This document shows positions 18,501 through 26,983 of a stretch of 64,000 nt of DNA, in pieces; the first letter of the stretch is position 1; the number at the start of each line of letters is the position of its first letter. The DNA lies in contig NZ_KV795256.1 in the NCBI RefSeq assembly GCF_001808955.1, positions 258,636-322,635 on the forward strand, given 5' to 3'. A program made the position numbers and the translations under genes. The DNA is from Rothia sp. HMSC078H08. GTDB lineage: Bacteria > Actinomycetota > Actinomycetes > Actinomycetales > Micrococcaceae. The notes below the pieces were generated by a model. It had not been told where the DNA came from and did no database searches. It was given only the letters and a program-made list of their open reading frames with translations.

Positions 18501-19089
18501 CAATGTCCAGGCCGTGGTCCATGACCTCGCAGTAGAAGTTATCTTTGCCGAAAATATCGCGGAATTCGCTCGCCGCCTGGACCGCCTCGTCAAACTGCCC
18601 CAGACGCAGGCGCGTCTGAACCTCACCGGAAGGGCAGCCGGTGGTGGCAATCAGGCCCTTCGAGTAGGTCTGCAGCACCTCGCGGTCCATACGCGGCTTG
18701 TACAGCTGACCTTCCAGCGACGCAATCGAGGAGGCACGGAACAGGTTGTGCATGCCCTCGGTGGTTTCAGCCCACATGGTCATGTGGGTGTAGGCGCCAC
18801 CACCGGAGACGTCGTCGCGGGAGCCGTCGCCCCAGCGCACACGCGAACGGTCGGTGCGGTGCGTGCCGGGGGTCAGGTACGCCTCCACACCAATGATGGG
18901 CTTGATGTCGTGCGCTTTAGCCTGGCGCCAGAAGTCGAAGGCACCAAAGAGGAAGCCGTGGTCACTGGTCGCCATGGACTTCATGCCGAGTTCTTTAGCG
19001 TGGGTGAATAGGTCACCCAGGCGCGCGGCACCGTCGAGCATGGAGTACTCGGTGTGCACGTGCAGGTGCGTAAATTCTTTGGTTGCCAC
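15547..19089 (-). CDS. dnaE: DNA polymerase III alpha subunit
   Basis: 1180 residues, normal for DnaE1. It is the catalytic subunit of the replicative polymerase. The N-terminal PHP domain begins with THLHVHTEYSMLDGAARL, whose His residues are conserved as in PHP proofreading domains. The polymerase core has GPGRGSGAGSMVAYAM near residue 370 and the catalytic PDFDVDFDDRRR near 410. A helix-hairpin-helix region is followed by an OB domain (VTIAGMLTGVSRRIAKSSG) near 1010. Genes in front are rluD and lspA, a common actinobacterial order. The start has GGAG upstream. A large open frame on the opposite strand is a codon-bias shadow. Confidence 0.97.
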   Translation of the reverse strand: MATKEFTHLHVHTEYSMLDGAARLGDLFTHAKELGMKSMATSDHGFLFGAFDFWRQAKAHDIKPIIGVEAYLTPGTHRTDRSRVRWGDGSRDDVSGGGAYTHMTMWAETTEGMHNLFRASSIASLEGQLYKPRMDREVLQTYSKGLIATTGCPSGEVQTRLRLGQFDEAVQAASEFRDIFGKDNFYCEVMDHGLDIERNVQEDLHRLAKKLNLPFVATNDLHYTRQEDHTAHAALLCVQSGSTLTDPKRFKFDADNFYLRSAEEMYALFGDIPGACENTLEIAERCNVEFNTKANYMPNFPVPEGENEESWFVKEVEKGLHYRFPDGVPDKVRKQAEYEVGVITSMGFPGYFLVVADFINWAKRNGIRVGPGRGSGAGSMVAYAMRITDLNPLDHDLIFERFLNPDRVSMPDFDVDFDDRRRGEVIDYVTEKYGEEKVAQIVTFGTIKAKQALKDASRVMDQPYSVGERLTKAMPPDVMGKNIALANVYNEEDKRYAEAADLRALIEDPVDKIYGQVFETAKGLEGLKRQWGVHAAGVIMSSKDLVDVIPVMRREADGQVITQFDYPTCEGLGLIKMDFLGLRNLTIISDAVENIKANRGIDLDLESLSLDDPESYRLLARGDTLGVFQLDGGPMRSLLKLMEPEEFEHISAVLALYRPGPMGANSHTNYALRKNGKQEIEPIHPELEEPLKDILDTTYGLIVYQEQVMAIAQKVANYTLGEADLLRRAMGKKKKAELDKQYATFHDGMISNGYSEGAIKALWDILLPFSDYAFNKAHTAAYGLVSYWTAYLKAHYPQEYMAALLTSVGDNKDKLALYLNECRAMGITVLAPDVNESTLTFAPVGDDIRFGMGAIRNVGANVVEGMIAAREEKGRYESFNDFLKKVPLQVCNKRTIESLIKAGAFDDLGHTRRSLSLIHEAAVDAAVAVKRKEAAGQFDLFGSLGMDDALGDELTVTIPDVPEWDRREKLNFERDMLGLYVSDHPLRGLERALSDAASHSVHDIIGEDSHVRDGETVTIAGMLTGVSRRIAKSSGNQYASVELEDPSGATITVMFFSRAYETMGAALADDLICSIRGRVQRRDDGSVNMSAQEMQILEISDDGRAAPITIVVPEYLVTEANLKELKETLRDHKGTADVRMLVRTRDKEQLVLLDPSVRVEPNPSLFGEIKTIFGPSCIRR

Positions 19090-19173
19090 GGGAATCTCCT
19101 GGAGGTGTGGGCTGGAGGATAGGCGGTGAATGTGAAGCTGTGTGCGGCAGCCCGCGGGTGGCTCTACCTAGCT

Positions 19174-19227
19174 GGGCTGTCTAGCCGAACCGAGCTGTCT
19201 AGCCGAACCGAGCTGTCTAGCCGAGCT
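19174..19227. repeat. 18-bp tandem repeat x 3 at the rluD 3' end
   Basis: Three 18-bp units (19174-19191, 19192-19209, 19210-19227) read G(A/G)GCTGTCTAGCCGAACC. The third, slightly diverged unit contains the last codons and stop of rluD. Confidence 0.85.
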
Positions 19228-20203
19228 GAACCTTACCCTCGCGCAGAGCGGTCAGCGCGTAGGACAGGTCGAGCGGGTACTCGCTGGTGAAGGTCACGCG
19301 CTCTCCGGTACCGGGGTGGTCGAAGCCTAGGCGGTGCGCGTGCAGCCACTGGCGGGTCAGACCCAGTTCGGCACTAAAGCGCGGGTCGGCGCCGTAGGTC
19401 AGGTCGCCGCAGCAGGGGTGGCGCAGCGCGGAGAAGTGCACACGAATCTGGTGGGTGCGTCCGGTTTCTAGGTGCACCTCTACCAGGGATGCGGGGCCGA
19501 AGGCTTCGAGCACATCGTAGTGGGTGATGGAGTTGCGGCCGTCTTCGACCACGGCGAACTTCCATTCGTTGCCGGGGTGGCGGCCGATGGGTGCGTCAAT
19601 GGTGCCGCGCAGCGGGTCGGGCAGGCCCTGCACGAGGGTGTGGTAGACCTTGTCCACGGTGCGTTCCTTGAAGGCTCGCTTGAGTTCGGTGTAGGCGCGT
19701 TCGCTGCGGGCTACGACCATCAGGCCGCTGGTGCCCACGTCCAGGCGGTGCACAATGCCCTGGCGCTCTGCCGCGCCGGAGGTGGCAACCGAAATGCCCT
19801 CGCCCATGAGCGCGGAGATGACGGTGGGGCCGTGCCAGCCGGGTGAGGGGTGTGCCGCCACGCCTGCGGGCTTGTCCACCACAACGATGTCCTCGTCCAG
19901 GTGCACGATGCGGAAGCCGTCCACCTTCTCGGGGCGGATGTCCGCCAGATCGCGCGGTGCGGGTGCGTCCACGACGACCTCGTCCCCTGCGGAAAGCTTG
20001 TAGGACTTGCCGATTTTCACGGTCTTGCCGTTGTTGGTCACGGTCACGTGGCCGTCACAAATCCACCCGGAGGTGCGGGTGCGCGGCGCGTCGAGGGCAC
20101 CGGCGAGTGCGGCGTCCAGGCGCATACCGGCGAGCGCGCCTTCAACGGTGAATTCGGCGCGGATGCGTGCCGTATCTTCGGCGGCGTTGGTGGTTTCGCT
20201 CAT
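19217..20203 (-). CDS. rluD: RluA/RluD-family pseudouridine synthase
   Basis: 328 residues. It isomerises uridines in 23S rRNA. An S4 RNA-binding domain occupies about residues 20-80 ([11 protein letters not shown] ... [10 protein letters not shown]). The catalytic domain has [16 protein letters not shown] with the catalytic Asp near residue 150, preceded by [13 protein letters not shown]; the C-terminal part has [16 protein letters not shown] precedes the ATG. It lies between lspA and dnaE, a frequent order in actinobacteria. The exact target uridines cannot be told from sequence, so the symbol is a family name. Confidence 0.92.
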   Translation of the reverse strand: MSETTNAAEDTARIRAEFTVEGALAGMRLDAALAGALDAPRTRTSGWICDGHVTVTNNGKTVKIGKSYKLSAGDEVVVDAPAPRDLADIRPEKVDGFRIVHLDEDIVVVDKPAGVAAHPSPGWHGPTVISALMGEGISVATSGAAERQGIVHRLDVGTSGLMVVARSERAYTELKRAFKERTVDKVYHTLVQGLPDPLRGTIDAPIGRHPGNEWKFAVVEDGRNSITHYDVLEAFGPASLVEVHLETGRTHQIRVHFSALRHPCCGDLTYGADPRFSAELGLTRQWLHAHRLGFDHPGTGERVTFTSEYPLDLSYALTALREGKVQLG

Positions 20204-20370
20204 GCGGCTCTCCTTCGGGTGGTGTTTGCTTAGGTTGTCTGTGTGGGAGGGGTCAGTGTGAGAGGGGGCTGTATGAAAAGTTCGCTGCTTGAAAACGTCT
20301 CTGCGTAAAAAATTCTCTGAGTGAAAACGTCTGCAGGCGCGTGTGTCGGCAATGTAGCCGGGGCGGGGAG

Positions 20371-21018
20371 CTACTTGGAGCTCTTCTCTGCTGCGTTCTT
20401 GTCGCCAGCAGGGGTTTCGTCAGCGGGCGCCTGCACGCGGGTGCCGTTGAGGTTCAGGCCCTTGAAGTTCAGCAGCACGATGAACGCCATGCACACGCAG
20501 ATTGCGGAGTCTGCAATATTGAAAATCGCGAAGTTCGGTACGGAAATAAAGTCAACCACGTGGCCGGAACCGAAGCCGGGCTCGCGGAAGAGACGGTCGA
20601 AAAGGTTGCCGCAGATACCGCCGAGCAGTCCGCCCAGCGCGAGGGTCCAGGACAGAGCGCGGGTGCGGCGCAGCAGGTAGAACACCACGGCCGCGGCGGC
20701 AACCATGACGAGGGTGAAGACCCAGGTGACGTTCTCACCCATGCTGAATGCGGCGCCGGAGTTACGAATCGAGTACCACCACAGTAGCCCGTCAATGACG
20801 GTGATGCGCTCCCCCAACTGCATCTGGGTAACGACCAGGTATTTGGTGCCCTGGTCGATAGCGAACACGACGGCGGCGAGCACGAGCGCGAGAATCCCCG
20901 CGGAGCGAGCCGAAAGGATGCGCACGCGGCGTCCAGTAGCTTCTTCGGTGGTGTTTTCGGCAGCGTTATCGCTAGCCTGTGCGACTGAGGATTCAGCAGT
21001 CTTGGGGGTGTTGGTCAT
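20371..21018 (-). CDS. lspA: Lipoprotein signal peptidase (signal peptidase II)
   Basis: 215 residues, with four hydrophobic segments. LspA cleaves the signal peptides of diacylglyceryl-modified prolipoproteins in the membrane. Conserved blocks are [37 protein letters not shown] and [13 protein letters not shown]; the catalytic aspartates are those in NLFDR and NIADS. The N-terminal 35 residues are a hydrophilic extension, and the last 35 residues form an Ala/Pro/Lys-rich tail, so it is longer than the usual 160-170. The ATG follows GAGGAGAGCT. Confidence 0.95.
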   Translation of the reverse strand: MTNTPKTAESSVAQASDNAAENTTEEATGRRVRILSARSAGILALVLAAVVFAIDQGTKYLVVTQMQLGERITVIDGLLWWYSIRNSGAAFSMGENVTWVFTLVMVAAAAVVFYLLRRTRALSWTLALGGLLGGICGNLFDRLFREPGFGSGHVVDFISVPNFAIFNIADSAICVCMAFIVLLNFKGLNLNGTRVQAPADETPAGDKNAAEKSSK

Positions 21019-21328
21019 AGCTCTCCTCTAGTCTGTGCCGGTTGCGACGGTCTGTGCCGGTTGTTGCGCCTACGGCGCGGAGGCCCTATGGTGCGGAGGC
21101 GGGTCGCGCTCGCGTTCGATAGTGCCCCTCTAGCTTAGCAAATCGGGGTAGTGCATCGAGTATTCGGTGGTGATGTGGCGGGTGCTCTCCCCCGCTTCGC
21201 GCCCTGGGTTCTTAGGCCGTGCCGGGCGGGCATGAGAATACCGCCCGGTTCTCTCGATCTTCCCCGGTGAATAGCGGTGGAAGAGAAAGAATCCGGGCGG
21301 CATACGCCTCAAAGCGTCGTTAGCTGAT
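21019..21328. other. Spacer between divIVA and lspA
   Basis: 310 bp with no gene. It holds an 8-bp inverted repeat (21222-21229 / 21241-21248, CCGGGCGG ... CCGCCCGG) that could be the divIVA terminator, weakly supported. Confidence 0.4.
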
Positions 21329-21868
21329 TTATGCGGAAGCCTCGATGGACTTGAGGTTCTTCAGCTCCTGAACCTGTGCGTCCAGGTGCTGCAGCAGCTT
21401 GGAGCGGTAGCGGCTCTCGAAGCCGCGCAGAGCCTCAACAGCGATCTCCAGCTCTTCCTTCTCGTCGGTGAGGCGAGAGAGAACCTCTTCGCGCTGCTGC
21501 TGAGCTTCGCTCACCATAGCGTCTGCCTTCCTCTCTGCCTCTTCGAGCAGTTCAGCCTTAGCCTTCTCGCCCTGCGCCACGTAGTCGTCGTGGACCTTCT
21601 GAGCCATAGCGAGCAGTGCCGCCGCGTCCTGAGGTGCAGCCGATGCCGCCGAGGACTGTGCGGGTGCTACAGCCGCTGCCGGGGAATCGGGTGCGTTTGC
21701 AGAGAGCTGCTCAACCTGACGCTCCAGGGCATCACGATCGGAGTAGAGTGCGCGCAGTTCGACAACGAGCTCGTCCAGGAAGTCATCGACCTCGTTGCGG
21801 TCGTAACCGGACTCTTCGGTTACAATCTTGAAGCTCTTAGTGATCAGGTCTTCGGGGGTGATTGCCAT
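21329..21868 (-). CDS. divIVA: Polar growth/septum protein DivIVA (Wag31)
   Basis: 179 residues, shorter than the roughly 260 of mycobacterial Wag31. DivIVA binds negatively curved membrane at poles and septa and recruits cell-wall and chromosome partners. The N-terminal membrane-binding part (residues 1-40) reads ITPEDLITKSF ... GYDRNEVDDFLDELVVEL, as in the family. A short coiled coil follows, then an Ala/Pro/Gln linker (about 55-85) and a second coiled coil to near the end. AGGAGAAG precedes the ATG. The neighbourhood sepF-yggT-divIVA-lspA is conserved in Gram-positives. Confidence 0.93.
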   Translation of the reverse strand: MAITPEDLITKSFKIVTEESGYDRNEVDDFLDELVVELRALYSDRDALERQVEQLSANAPDSPAAAVAPAQSSAASAAPQDAAALLAMAQKVHDDYVAQGEKAKAELLEEAERKADAMVSEAQQQREEVLSRLTDEKEELEIAVEALRGFESRYRSKLLQHLDAQVQELKNLKSIEASA

Positions 21869-22255
21869 GGGCTTCTCCTCTGGGTATCCCTACGGTGTTT
21901 GGTGATGAAGTTGGGTGCCGCGGATTCACCAGCCAGATAGGTCGTGATCCCCAATAATTCAGGGTCCCGATGGGTCAGGGCATGGCTATTCCGCTATGCA
22001 GTCGTTGGCACCAATTCTACTATTCTTTAGTTTCTGTGCCCGGTTATACGTCGGTTGAACCGTAAAATATTCGCTCTGCGCAAGGGTGGGATTCACCACG
22101 TCTAATATCCGCCCTAGTCCCCGCTACCACCCTTATGTTTTCTGCCCTGCGGTGCATTTTGAGAAGGTTTTCGAGAAGACATTTTGACGCTCCCCAGGCA
22201 GACCCTAAGCACAGAACCCAGGCAGAGCCTAAGCACAAGAACGCAGGCGCAGAAA
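21869..22255. other. Spacer upstream of divIVA
   Basis: No gene is seen. It must hold the divIVA promoter; TAGAAT on the minus strand near 22015 is a possible -10 but lacks a good -35. A 24-bp tandem repeat lies at 22193-22241. Confidence 0.45.
22193..22241. repeat. 24-bp tandem repeat x 2 (plus partial third)
   Basis: Unit 22193-22216 (starting cccaggcagaccctaagc) is followed by 22217-22241 with one substitution and one extra base. A third unit begins (cgcaggc) and fades. Confidence 0.7.
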
Positions 22256-22302
22256 ACCCCCGCTCTGCACTCAACCCGTGAACGGGTCAGGCAGGCGGGG
22301 GT
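22256..22302 (-). terminator. Terminator after yggT
   Basis: The outer stem ACCCCCGC (22256-22263) / GCGGGGGT (22295-22302) encloses an inner hairpin ACCCGTGAACGGGT. TTTT follows on the minus strand. It ends the ftsZ-to-yggT transcription unit. Confidence 0.75.
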
Positions 22303-22347
22303 CTATCGTTTGTGCTCGTCAGCTGTCGTCTCTTAGCGGGCAGGCGC

Positions 22348-22647
22348 TTACGAGAAGGCCGCGGTCATCCGCATCATGATGCTCAGCAGCAAAGACAACA
22401 GAACAATCAGAATCAGGAAGCCGGTGTCCAACGCAACGTTACCCACACGAACCGGCGGGATCAGGCGGCGCAGCTGGTTCATCGGCCAGTCAGTCACCGC
22501 GTACACGCCGCTGGCGAAGAGCAACACAATGCCCTTGGGTCGCCACTCGGGAGCGAACATGCGCACCCAGTCAAAGAGCATGCGCAGCAGCATCGCAATG
22601 TAGAGAACGTAGATAACGATCGTTATGAGGGCGAAAATATAACCCAT
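22348..22647 (-). CDS. yggT: YggT-family membrane protein
   Basis: 99 residues with two membrane segments (about residues 2-24 and 68-95) and the conserved RMLFDWVRMF and DWPMNQLRRLIPPVRVG stretch between them. This is the usual YggT layout, normally found next to sepF and divIVA. A role in envelope or division-site organisation is inferred from context only. The gene starts 10 bp after the sepF stop with AAGGAC upstream, so the two are cotranscribed. Confidence 0.9.
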   Translation of the reverse strand: MGYIFALITIVIYVLYIAMLLRMLFDWVRMFAPEWRPKGIVLLFASGVYAVTDWPMNQLRRLIPPVRVGNVALDTGFLILIVLLSLLLSIMMRMTAAFS

Positions 22648-22657
22648 CTATCAGTCC

Positions 22658-23539
22658 TTAGCCCTGGTCGAAGGGGAATTCGCCGTCGGTCTCAAAGCCG
22701 GCGGGAACCTCGGAGTTAGCCACACCCAGAACCTCCAGGTTGGAGGGGGTCAGCAGGAACACCTTAGCGGTGACGCGCTCAATGCGGCCCTCCAGTGCGA
22801 ATGCCAGACCGGATGCGAAGTCCACCAGGCGCTTTGCGTCTGCGTCAGGCATTTCTTCCACGTTCATAATCACGGGAATGTTCTCGCGGAATGCCTCACC
22901 AATGATCTTTGCGTCATTGTAGGAGCGGGGGTGGATAGTGGTGATGCGACGCAATTCGTCCTCTTCTTCCTCGTAACCGTAGGTGTATCCGTTGGTTTCT
23001 TCGGGCTCGTAGCCCTGTTCGTAGTAGCCGTCGTTGGAGTACGTATCGGCGTACTGCTCGGTGTATTCGGTATTCGGCACCGGGGTGTCCTCCCAATTGT
23101 CTGCGCTGGCATCGTCCCAAGTCTGCTCGGTTTCTGCCAGATCAGCTGTGGTTTCAGGTGTATGAGCGGTGGCGTATGCCGCTGCATCTACGGTTGCTCG
23201 TCCGTCGGCAGATTCTTCTGCGTCCAGATACTCGGTTTCTGTACCGTCATCGTAGCTATCAGCCTGCAGGTACTCTTCCTGTTCAGTATAGGCGGGTTCG
23301 TCCTGCTGGTGGTAGGTTTCGCTCTGCGACTCGGCATCGCTGTACTGTGCCGAGCCGGGCAGTGCTGAGAGCCTGTTGGCGCTGTCGGTCTTCTGTGCTG
23401 TAGCAGCCTGCCCTGCGGAGGCGTTTGTCTCCCGGTAGGAGTCAGCCTGCACAGCCTGCGGGGATTCTTCCGGCGTCGTCTCAGCGCCCTGGTATCGTTC
23501 CAGGCCGAGGAAACCCGCCAGACGGCTTTGCTTCGCCAT
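22658..23539 (-). CDS. sepF: Cell division protein SepF
   Basis: 293 residues, longer than most actinobacterial SepF. SepF tethers FtsZ to the membrane in bacteria that lack FtsA, as here. Residues 1-15 ([16 protein letters not shown]) form the amphipathic membrane-binding helix. Residues about 25-195 are an acidic linker rich in Glu, Thr, Tyr, Gln and Ala. The SepF fold begins near 198 ([21 protein letters not shown]) and includes [10 protein letters not shown] and [13 protein letters not shown]; it ends near 275. It follows yggS after about 200 bp in the ftsZ-pgeF-yggS-sepF-yggT unit. Confidence 0.93.
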   Translation of the reverse strand: MAKQSRLAGFLGLERYQGAETTPEESPQAVQADSYRETNASAGQAATAQKTDSANRLSALPGSAQYSDAESQSETYHQQDEPAYTEQEEYLQADSYDDGTETEYLDAEESADGRATVDAAAYATAHTPETTADLAETEQTWDDASADNWEDTPVPNTEYTEQYADTYSNDGYYEQGYEPEETNGYTYGYEEEEDELRRITTIHPRSYNDAKIIGEAFRENIPVIMNVEEMPDADAKRLVDFASGLAFALEGRIERVTAKVFLLTPSNLEVLGVANSEVPAGFETDGEFPFDQG

Positions 23540-23737
23540 GATTCTCTCGCTGTTCTTTCACGTTGGTGGTGTACAGGGGCTGCCGTGGTGCTTCGTCAGA
23601 AGGTGTGTGCGTGACGGTACGCCATGCACCGGCATGTATATATTACCAGCGCCCACCCCGCACGGGCGGTCAAGGGCACCGATGATTATGCCGCCGCCAG
23701 CAGACCCATCAGCTGAAAAGACTAACGGCTAAAGGGC

Positions 23738-24571
23738 CTAGAGCGCCGGACGCTTACCCATGATGTCGCTACCCACGCGCACGCAGGTCGAACCCCAACG
23801 CACCGCCGCCTCCAAATCCCCGCTCATGCCGGCGGAAATCTCGGTCGCGTGCGGCACCTGCTCACGCACCAGCGACGCCAAACCGTAGAGCTTCTCAAAC
23901 GCCGCATCCGGGTTCATGCCCAGCGGCGCCACCGCCATCACACCGCCACAACGCAGATGCTCGTGATTCTCGATGCGCTCCACCAGCTCCAGCAACTCGG
24001 AGGCGCTCGTACCGCCGCGCGCGCCCTCAGCGGCGTGGCCAGCCGTCGCAACCTCCGCCAGGGACACCTGCACCAGACAGGTCAGCGCGCCATGCTCCGC
24101 CGCCGCGGGTGCGGGCGCCTCCCCCGCCTCGAAGCGGGAGAGCTGGTTTGCGTACGCCTTCGCCAGCGAGTCTACCAGGGAGGGGCGGTCTACCGAATGC
24201 ACGCTGGAGGCGTACTTGACCACAGACTTCGCCTTGTTCGTCTGCAACTGGCCAATAAACGCCCAGTGCGGGGGCTGCACCTCACGCTGAGCACAGTATG
24301 CGGCAAGCTCGCGAGCCTTCGCGCTCGCCTCCTGGTCGCGGTTCTCACCGAAGAGGGTCACTCCCCCATCCAGCAGTGCCGCCGCGTCGGAGGCGGGGAA
24401 GAACTTCGTGACCGTCACCAGCTGCACCGGGGCGCTCTCCTCGGTACGCACGGCGCTGTGGTCCTGCTCCGCGGTACGGATACGCTCAAGCACGCGGCGG
24501 TAGTTCTGTAGCAGCTGCTCGGCACGTTCGGGAGTGTACTGCAGGTTCTCTTCTACGTTCATTTCAGACAT
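23738..24571 (-). CDS. yggS: YggS-family PLP homeostasis protein
   Basis: 277 residues, alanine-racemase-like barrel without the second domain. It binds pyridoxal phosphate and balances free PLP and amino-acid pools (PLPBP/YggS family). The PLP-binding lysine is expected in LVTVTKFFPASDAAAL. Other conserved blocks are LFGENRDQEA, WAFIGQLQTNKAK, and the C-terminal SAGMSGDLEAAVRWGST with R-VGSDIMG. AAGGAGAG precedes the ATG; a second ATG lies three codons in. It starts about 35 bp after pgeF. Confidence 0.93.
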   Translation of the reverse strand: MSEMNVEENLQYTPERAEQLLQNYRRVLERIRTAEQDHSAVRTEESAPVQLVTVTKFFPASDAAALLDGGVTLFGENRDQEASAKARELAAYCAQREVQPPHWAFIGQLQTNKAKSVVKYASSVHSVDRPSLVDSLAKAYANQLSRFEAGEAPAPAAAEHGALTCLVQVSLAEVATAGHAAEGARGGTSASELLELVERIENHEHLRCGGVMAVAPLGMNPDAAFEKLYGLASLVREQVPHATEISAGMSGDLEAAVRWGSTCVRVGSDIMGKRPAL

Positions 24572-24607
24572 CTTCTCTCCTTCAGCGGCTTTCTATCTTT
24601 AGCAGCT

Positions 24608-25456
24608 CTAGGCGGCGGGCTCTGGCGCCTTCTCAATCCACACCAGACCCGCGATACGGCCCGGCTTCTCACCGCGGTTCGTGAACCCGCGATGCGAATA
24701 CACCTCGGGCTCCTCAAACGTGCACTGCGCACAGTCCATGCTCACCTGCACGCCCGCCTCCTCCAGCACGGCGCGGGCACCGGCGGGCAGATCCAGGCCG
24801 GGGGTCTGCTGACTGGTCACCGAATGCACCTGCGGAATCAGTTCGGTGGACTCGGTGCGCATCGCCTCGGGCACCTCGTAGCAGCTACCGCAAATACTCG
24901 GACCCAGCCAGGCGGTAATTTTCTCCGCGCCGAGCTGACGCATCCGCTGCACAGTCTGCTGAAGCACGCCATCAAGCAGGCCGCGGCGGCCAGCGTGAGC
25001 CACCGCCAGGATTGGTTGCCAGTTCGCGACCCGCTCACCCACCAGCACCACGGGAATGCAATCCGCCACCATAATCGCCAGGGGCACGCCCTCACTGCTA
25101 ATCGCCGCATCGGCGACCGGGGAGTTCTCCAGCACCGCGCGGGCACGCTCAGCGGTACGCTCCTCGGGTGCACCGGGCGCGTAGGATTCCACCGCGTAGT
25201 CTTCCGGGTAGGCAATCTGCACACCGTGCACCTGGTTCAGGTAGAAGAACGGGTCGGTACCCAGCGCCTCCTCCAGGGCGGCACGGTGGTTGAGGGTACG
25301 CACCAAGGAGGCATCCATACCGCCGCCAAGCTCATCGTCCACGTGCAAGCCCAGGTTGCCCGCCACGCGGGAGGTGAAACCCACCCGCACACGCCAGGGA
25401 CCCAGGGTGCGGGTATCGGCAGAGGCAAGCAGCGAAGTTTTGGGGTTATCGCTCAT
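24608..25456 (-). CDS. pgeF: Multicopper-oxidase-like purine nucleosidase/polyphenol oxidase family protein (YfiH/PgeF)
   Basis: 282 residues. Proteins of this fold (YfiH/YlmD/LACC1) are reported to process purine nucleosides and to trim mis-incorporated residues from peptidoglycan precursors. Typical features are FYLNQVHGVQI, the zinc-binding His in AVAHAGRRGL, the GPSICGSCYEVP loop with Cys, and the C-terminal YSHRGFTNRGEKPGRIAGLVW. It sits between ftsZ and yggS, its standard place. AAGGAATAG precedes the ATG. The true substrate in this organism is not known. Confidence 0.85.
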   Translation of the reverse strand: MSDNPKTSLLASADTRTLGPWRVRVGFTSRVAGNLGLHVDDELGGGMDASLVRTLNHRAALEEALGTDPFFYLNQVHGVQIAYPEDYAVESYAPGAPEERTAERARAVLENSPVADAAISSEGVPLAIMVADCIPVVLVGERVANWQPILAVAHAGRRGLLDGVLQQTVQRMRQLGAEKITAWLGPSICGSCYEVPEAMRTESTELIPQVHSVTSQQTPGLDLPAGARAVLEEAGVQVSMDCAQCTFEEPEVYSHRGFTNRGEKPGRIAGLVWIEKAPEPAA

Positions 25457-25505
25457 CTTCTATTCCTTCATCAGATGTCAGCAGGTATAACGGCGGGTAT
25501 AGCAA

Positions 25506-25550
25506 AGGGGAGCCGAGAACAGCACAATGTGCGTGTTTCTCAGCTCCCCT
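25506..25550 (-). terminator. Hairpin between ftsZ and pgeF
   Basis: A 14-bp stem (aggggagccgagaa / ttctcagctcccct) with one G-U pair lies 55 bp after the ftsZ stop. On the minus strand a short T tract follows. Confidence 0.7.
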
Positions 25551-25605
25551 ATAGCTTCATAAGACTCTCAGCCGTGCAACGCCTATGCGTTCACAGCCGG
25601 GCAGA

Positions 25606-26787
25606 CTACTTCAGGAAGTCAGGGACATCCAGGGTGTCGCGGCGAGCCGGAGCTTCCTCTACAACCGGGGGAAGGTCAACGTCGAAGCCAGCAGCGCCGG
25701 TGGAAGCCGGAGCAGCAGCGGGTGCGTTGTAGCCGTAGCCGTTAGCAGCCGGAGCGGTGGAGCCGCCGAAGGATGCCTGGGTGCGCTGAGCCTGAGTAGC
25801 CGCAGCAGTGGAAGCGTTGGAGTTGGTCTCCGGGTTTACTGCGTCGAAGCCAGCAGCAATCACGGTCACGCGAGCCTCATCGCCCAGTGCGTCGTCAATA
25901 ACCGCACCGAAGATGATGTTTGCGTCGGGGTGAGCAACTTCCTGAACCAGGCGTGCAGCCTCGTTGATCTCGAACAGACCCAAATCGGAGCCACCCTGAA
26001 TGGACAGCAGAACGCCGTGCGCACCGTCGATGGATGCTTCCAGCAGCGGCGAAGCGATAGCCAGCTCAGCTGCCTTCACTGCGCGGTCCTCACCGGATGC
26101 CGAACCGATACCCATCAGAGCCGAACCTGCACCCTGCATGACGGACTTAACGTCAGCGAAGTCAAGGTTGATCAGGCCGGGGGTGGTGATCAGGTCGGTA
26201 ATGCCCTGCACACCGGAGAGCAGAACCTGGTCAGCGGACTTGAATGCGTCCAGCATGGAGACGTTACGGTCCGAAATCGACAGCAGTCGGTCGTTCGGAA
26301 TAACGATCAGGGTATCAACCTCATCGCGCAGAGCCGCGATACCGGTCTCAGCCTGGTTGGAGCGGCGACGGCCTTCGAAGGTGAAGGGGCGGGTCACCAC
26401 ACCAATGGTCAGAGCGCCGAGGGAGCGGGCAATACGTGCCACGACGGGTGCGCCACCGGTACCGGTGCCACCACCCTCACCTGCGGTCACAAAGACCATG
26501 TCTGCGCCCTTGAGGACTTCCTCAATTTCCTGCGCGTGATCCTCGGCTGCCTGACGGCCAACCTCGGGGTTTGCGCCCGCGCCAAGACCGCGGGTCAGCT
26601 CACGACCAACGTCCAGCTTAACGTCTGCATCGGACATCAGCAGAGCCTGAGCGTCAGTGTTGATAGCAATGAACTCAACGCCGCGCAGACCAACCTCAAT
26701 CATGCGGTTGACTGCGTTGACGCCACCGCCGCCGATACCAACGACCTTGATGACTGCCAAGTAGTTCTGGGGAGTTCCAGCGTCCAT
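25606..26787 (-). CDS. ftsZ: Cell division GTPase FtsZ
   Basis: 393 residues. FtsZ is the tubulin-like protein that forms the cytokinetic ring. The GTP-binding signature [18 protein letters not shown] is near residue 105; N-terminal [17 protein letters not shown] and T7-loop [11 protein letters not shown] are present. A flexible Ala/Pro/Thr-rich linker (about 315-380) leads to the C-terminal peptide LDVPDFLK, the docking site for SepF and other partners. GAGGAATAC lies before the ATG. The gene follows ftsQ after about 200 bp, so it probably has its own promoter in that gap. Confidence 0.98.
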   Translation of the reverse strand: MDAGTPQNYLAVIKVVGIGGGGVNAVNRMIEVGLRGVEFIAINTDAQALLMSDADVKLDVGRELTRGLGAGANPEVGRQAAEDHAQEIEEVLKGADMVFVTAGEGGGTGTGGAPVVARIARSLGALTIGVVTRPFTFEGRRRSNQAETGIAALRDEVDTLIVIPNDRLLSISDRNVSMLDAFKSADQVLLSGVQGITDLITTPGLINLDFADVKSVMQGAGSALMGIGSASGEDRAVKAAELAIASPLLEASIDGAHGVLLSIQGGSDLGLFEINEAARLVQEVAHPDANIIFGAVIDDALGDEARVTVIAAGFDAVNPETNSNASTAAATQAQRTQASFGGSTAPAANGYGYNAPAAAPASTGAAGFDVDLPPVVEEAPARRDTLDVPDFLK

Positions 26788-26983
26788 GTATTCCTCGATT
26801 GTTCCGTGTTCCAGCTTCGGAAGACCCGCAGCTTAATCTAAGCCTGAAGGTTTCCTCTAAAGAATGACTTTATCTGCTAGGATACCAAACTGTTTTTGTC
26901 GGTTCCTAGTCACACAGCGCAATTACCCCCTCTTTTTGCGGATTTCACACAAAAAGGGAGGATAAAGCGCCTGATTGGTTCCC

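Noticed and set aside
15544..19011. Plus-strand open frame of 1155 codons over dnaE
   Set aside because: It is antisense to dnaE, has no ribosome site, and its low-information His/Val/Leu-rich product matches codon bias of dnaE read backwards.
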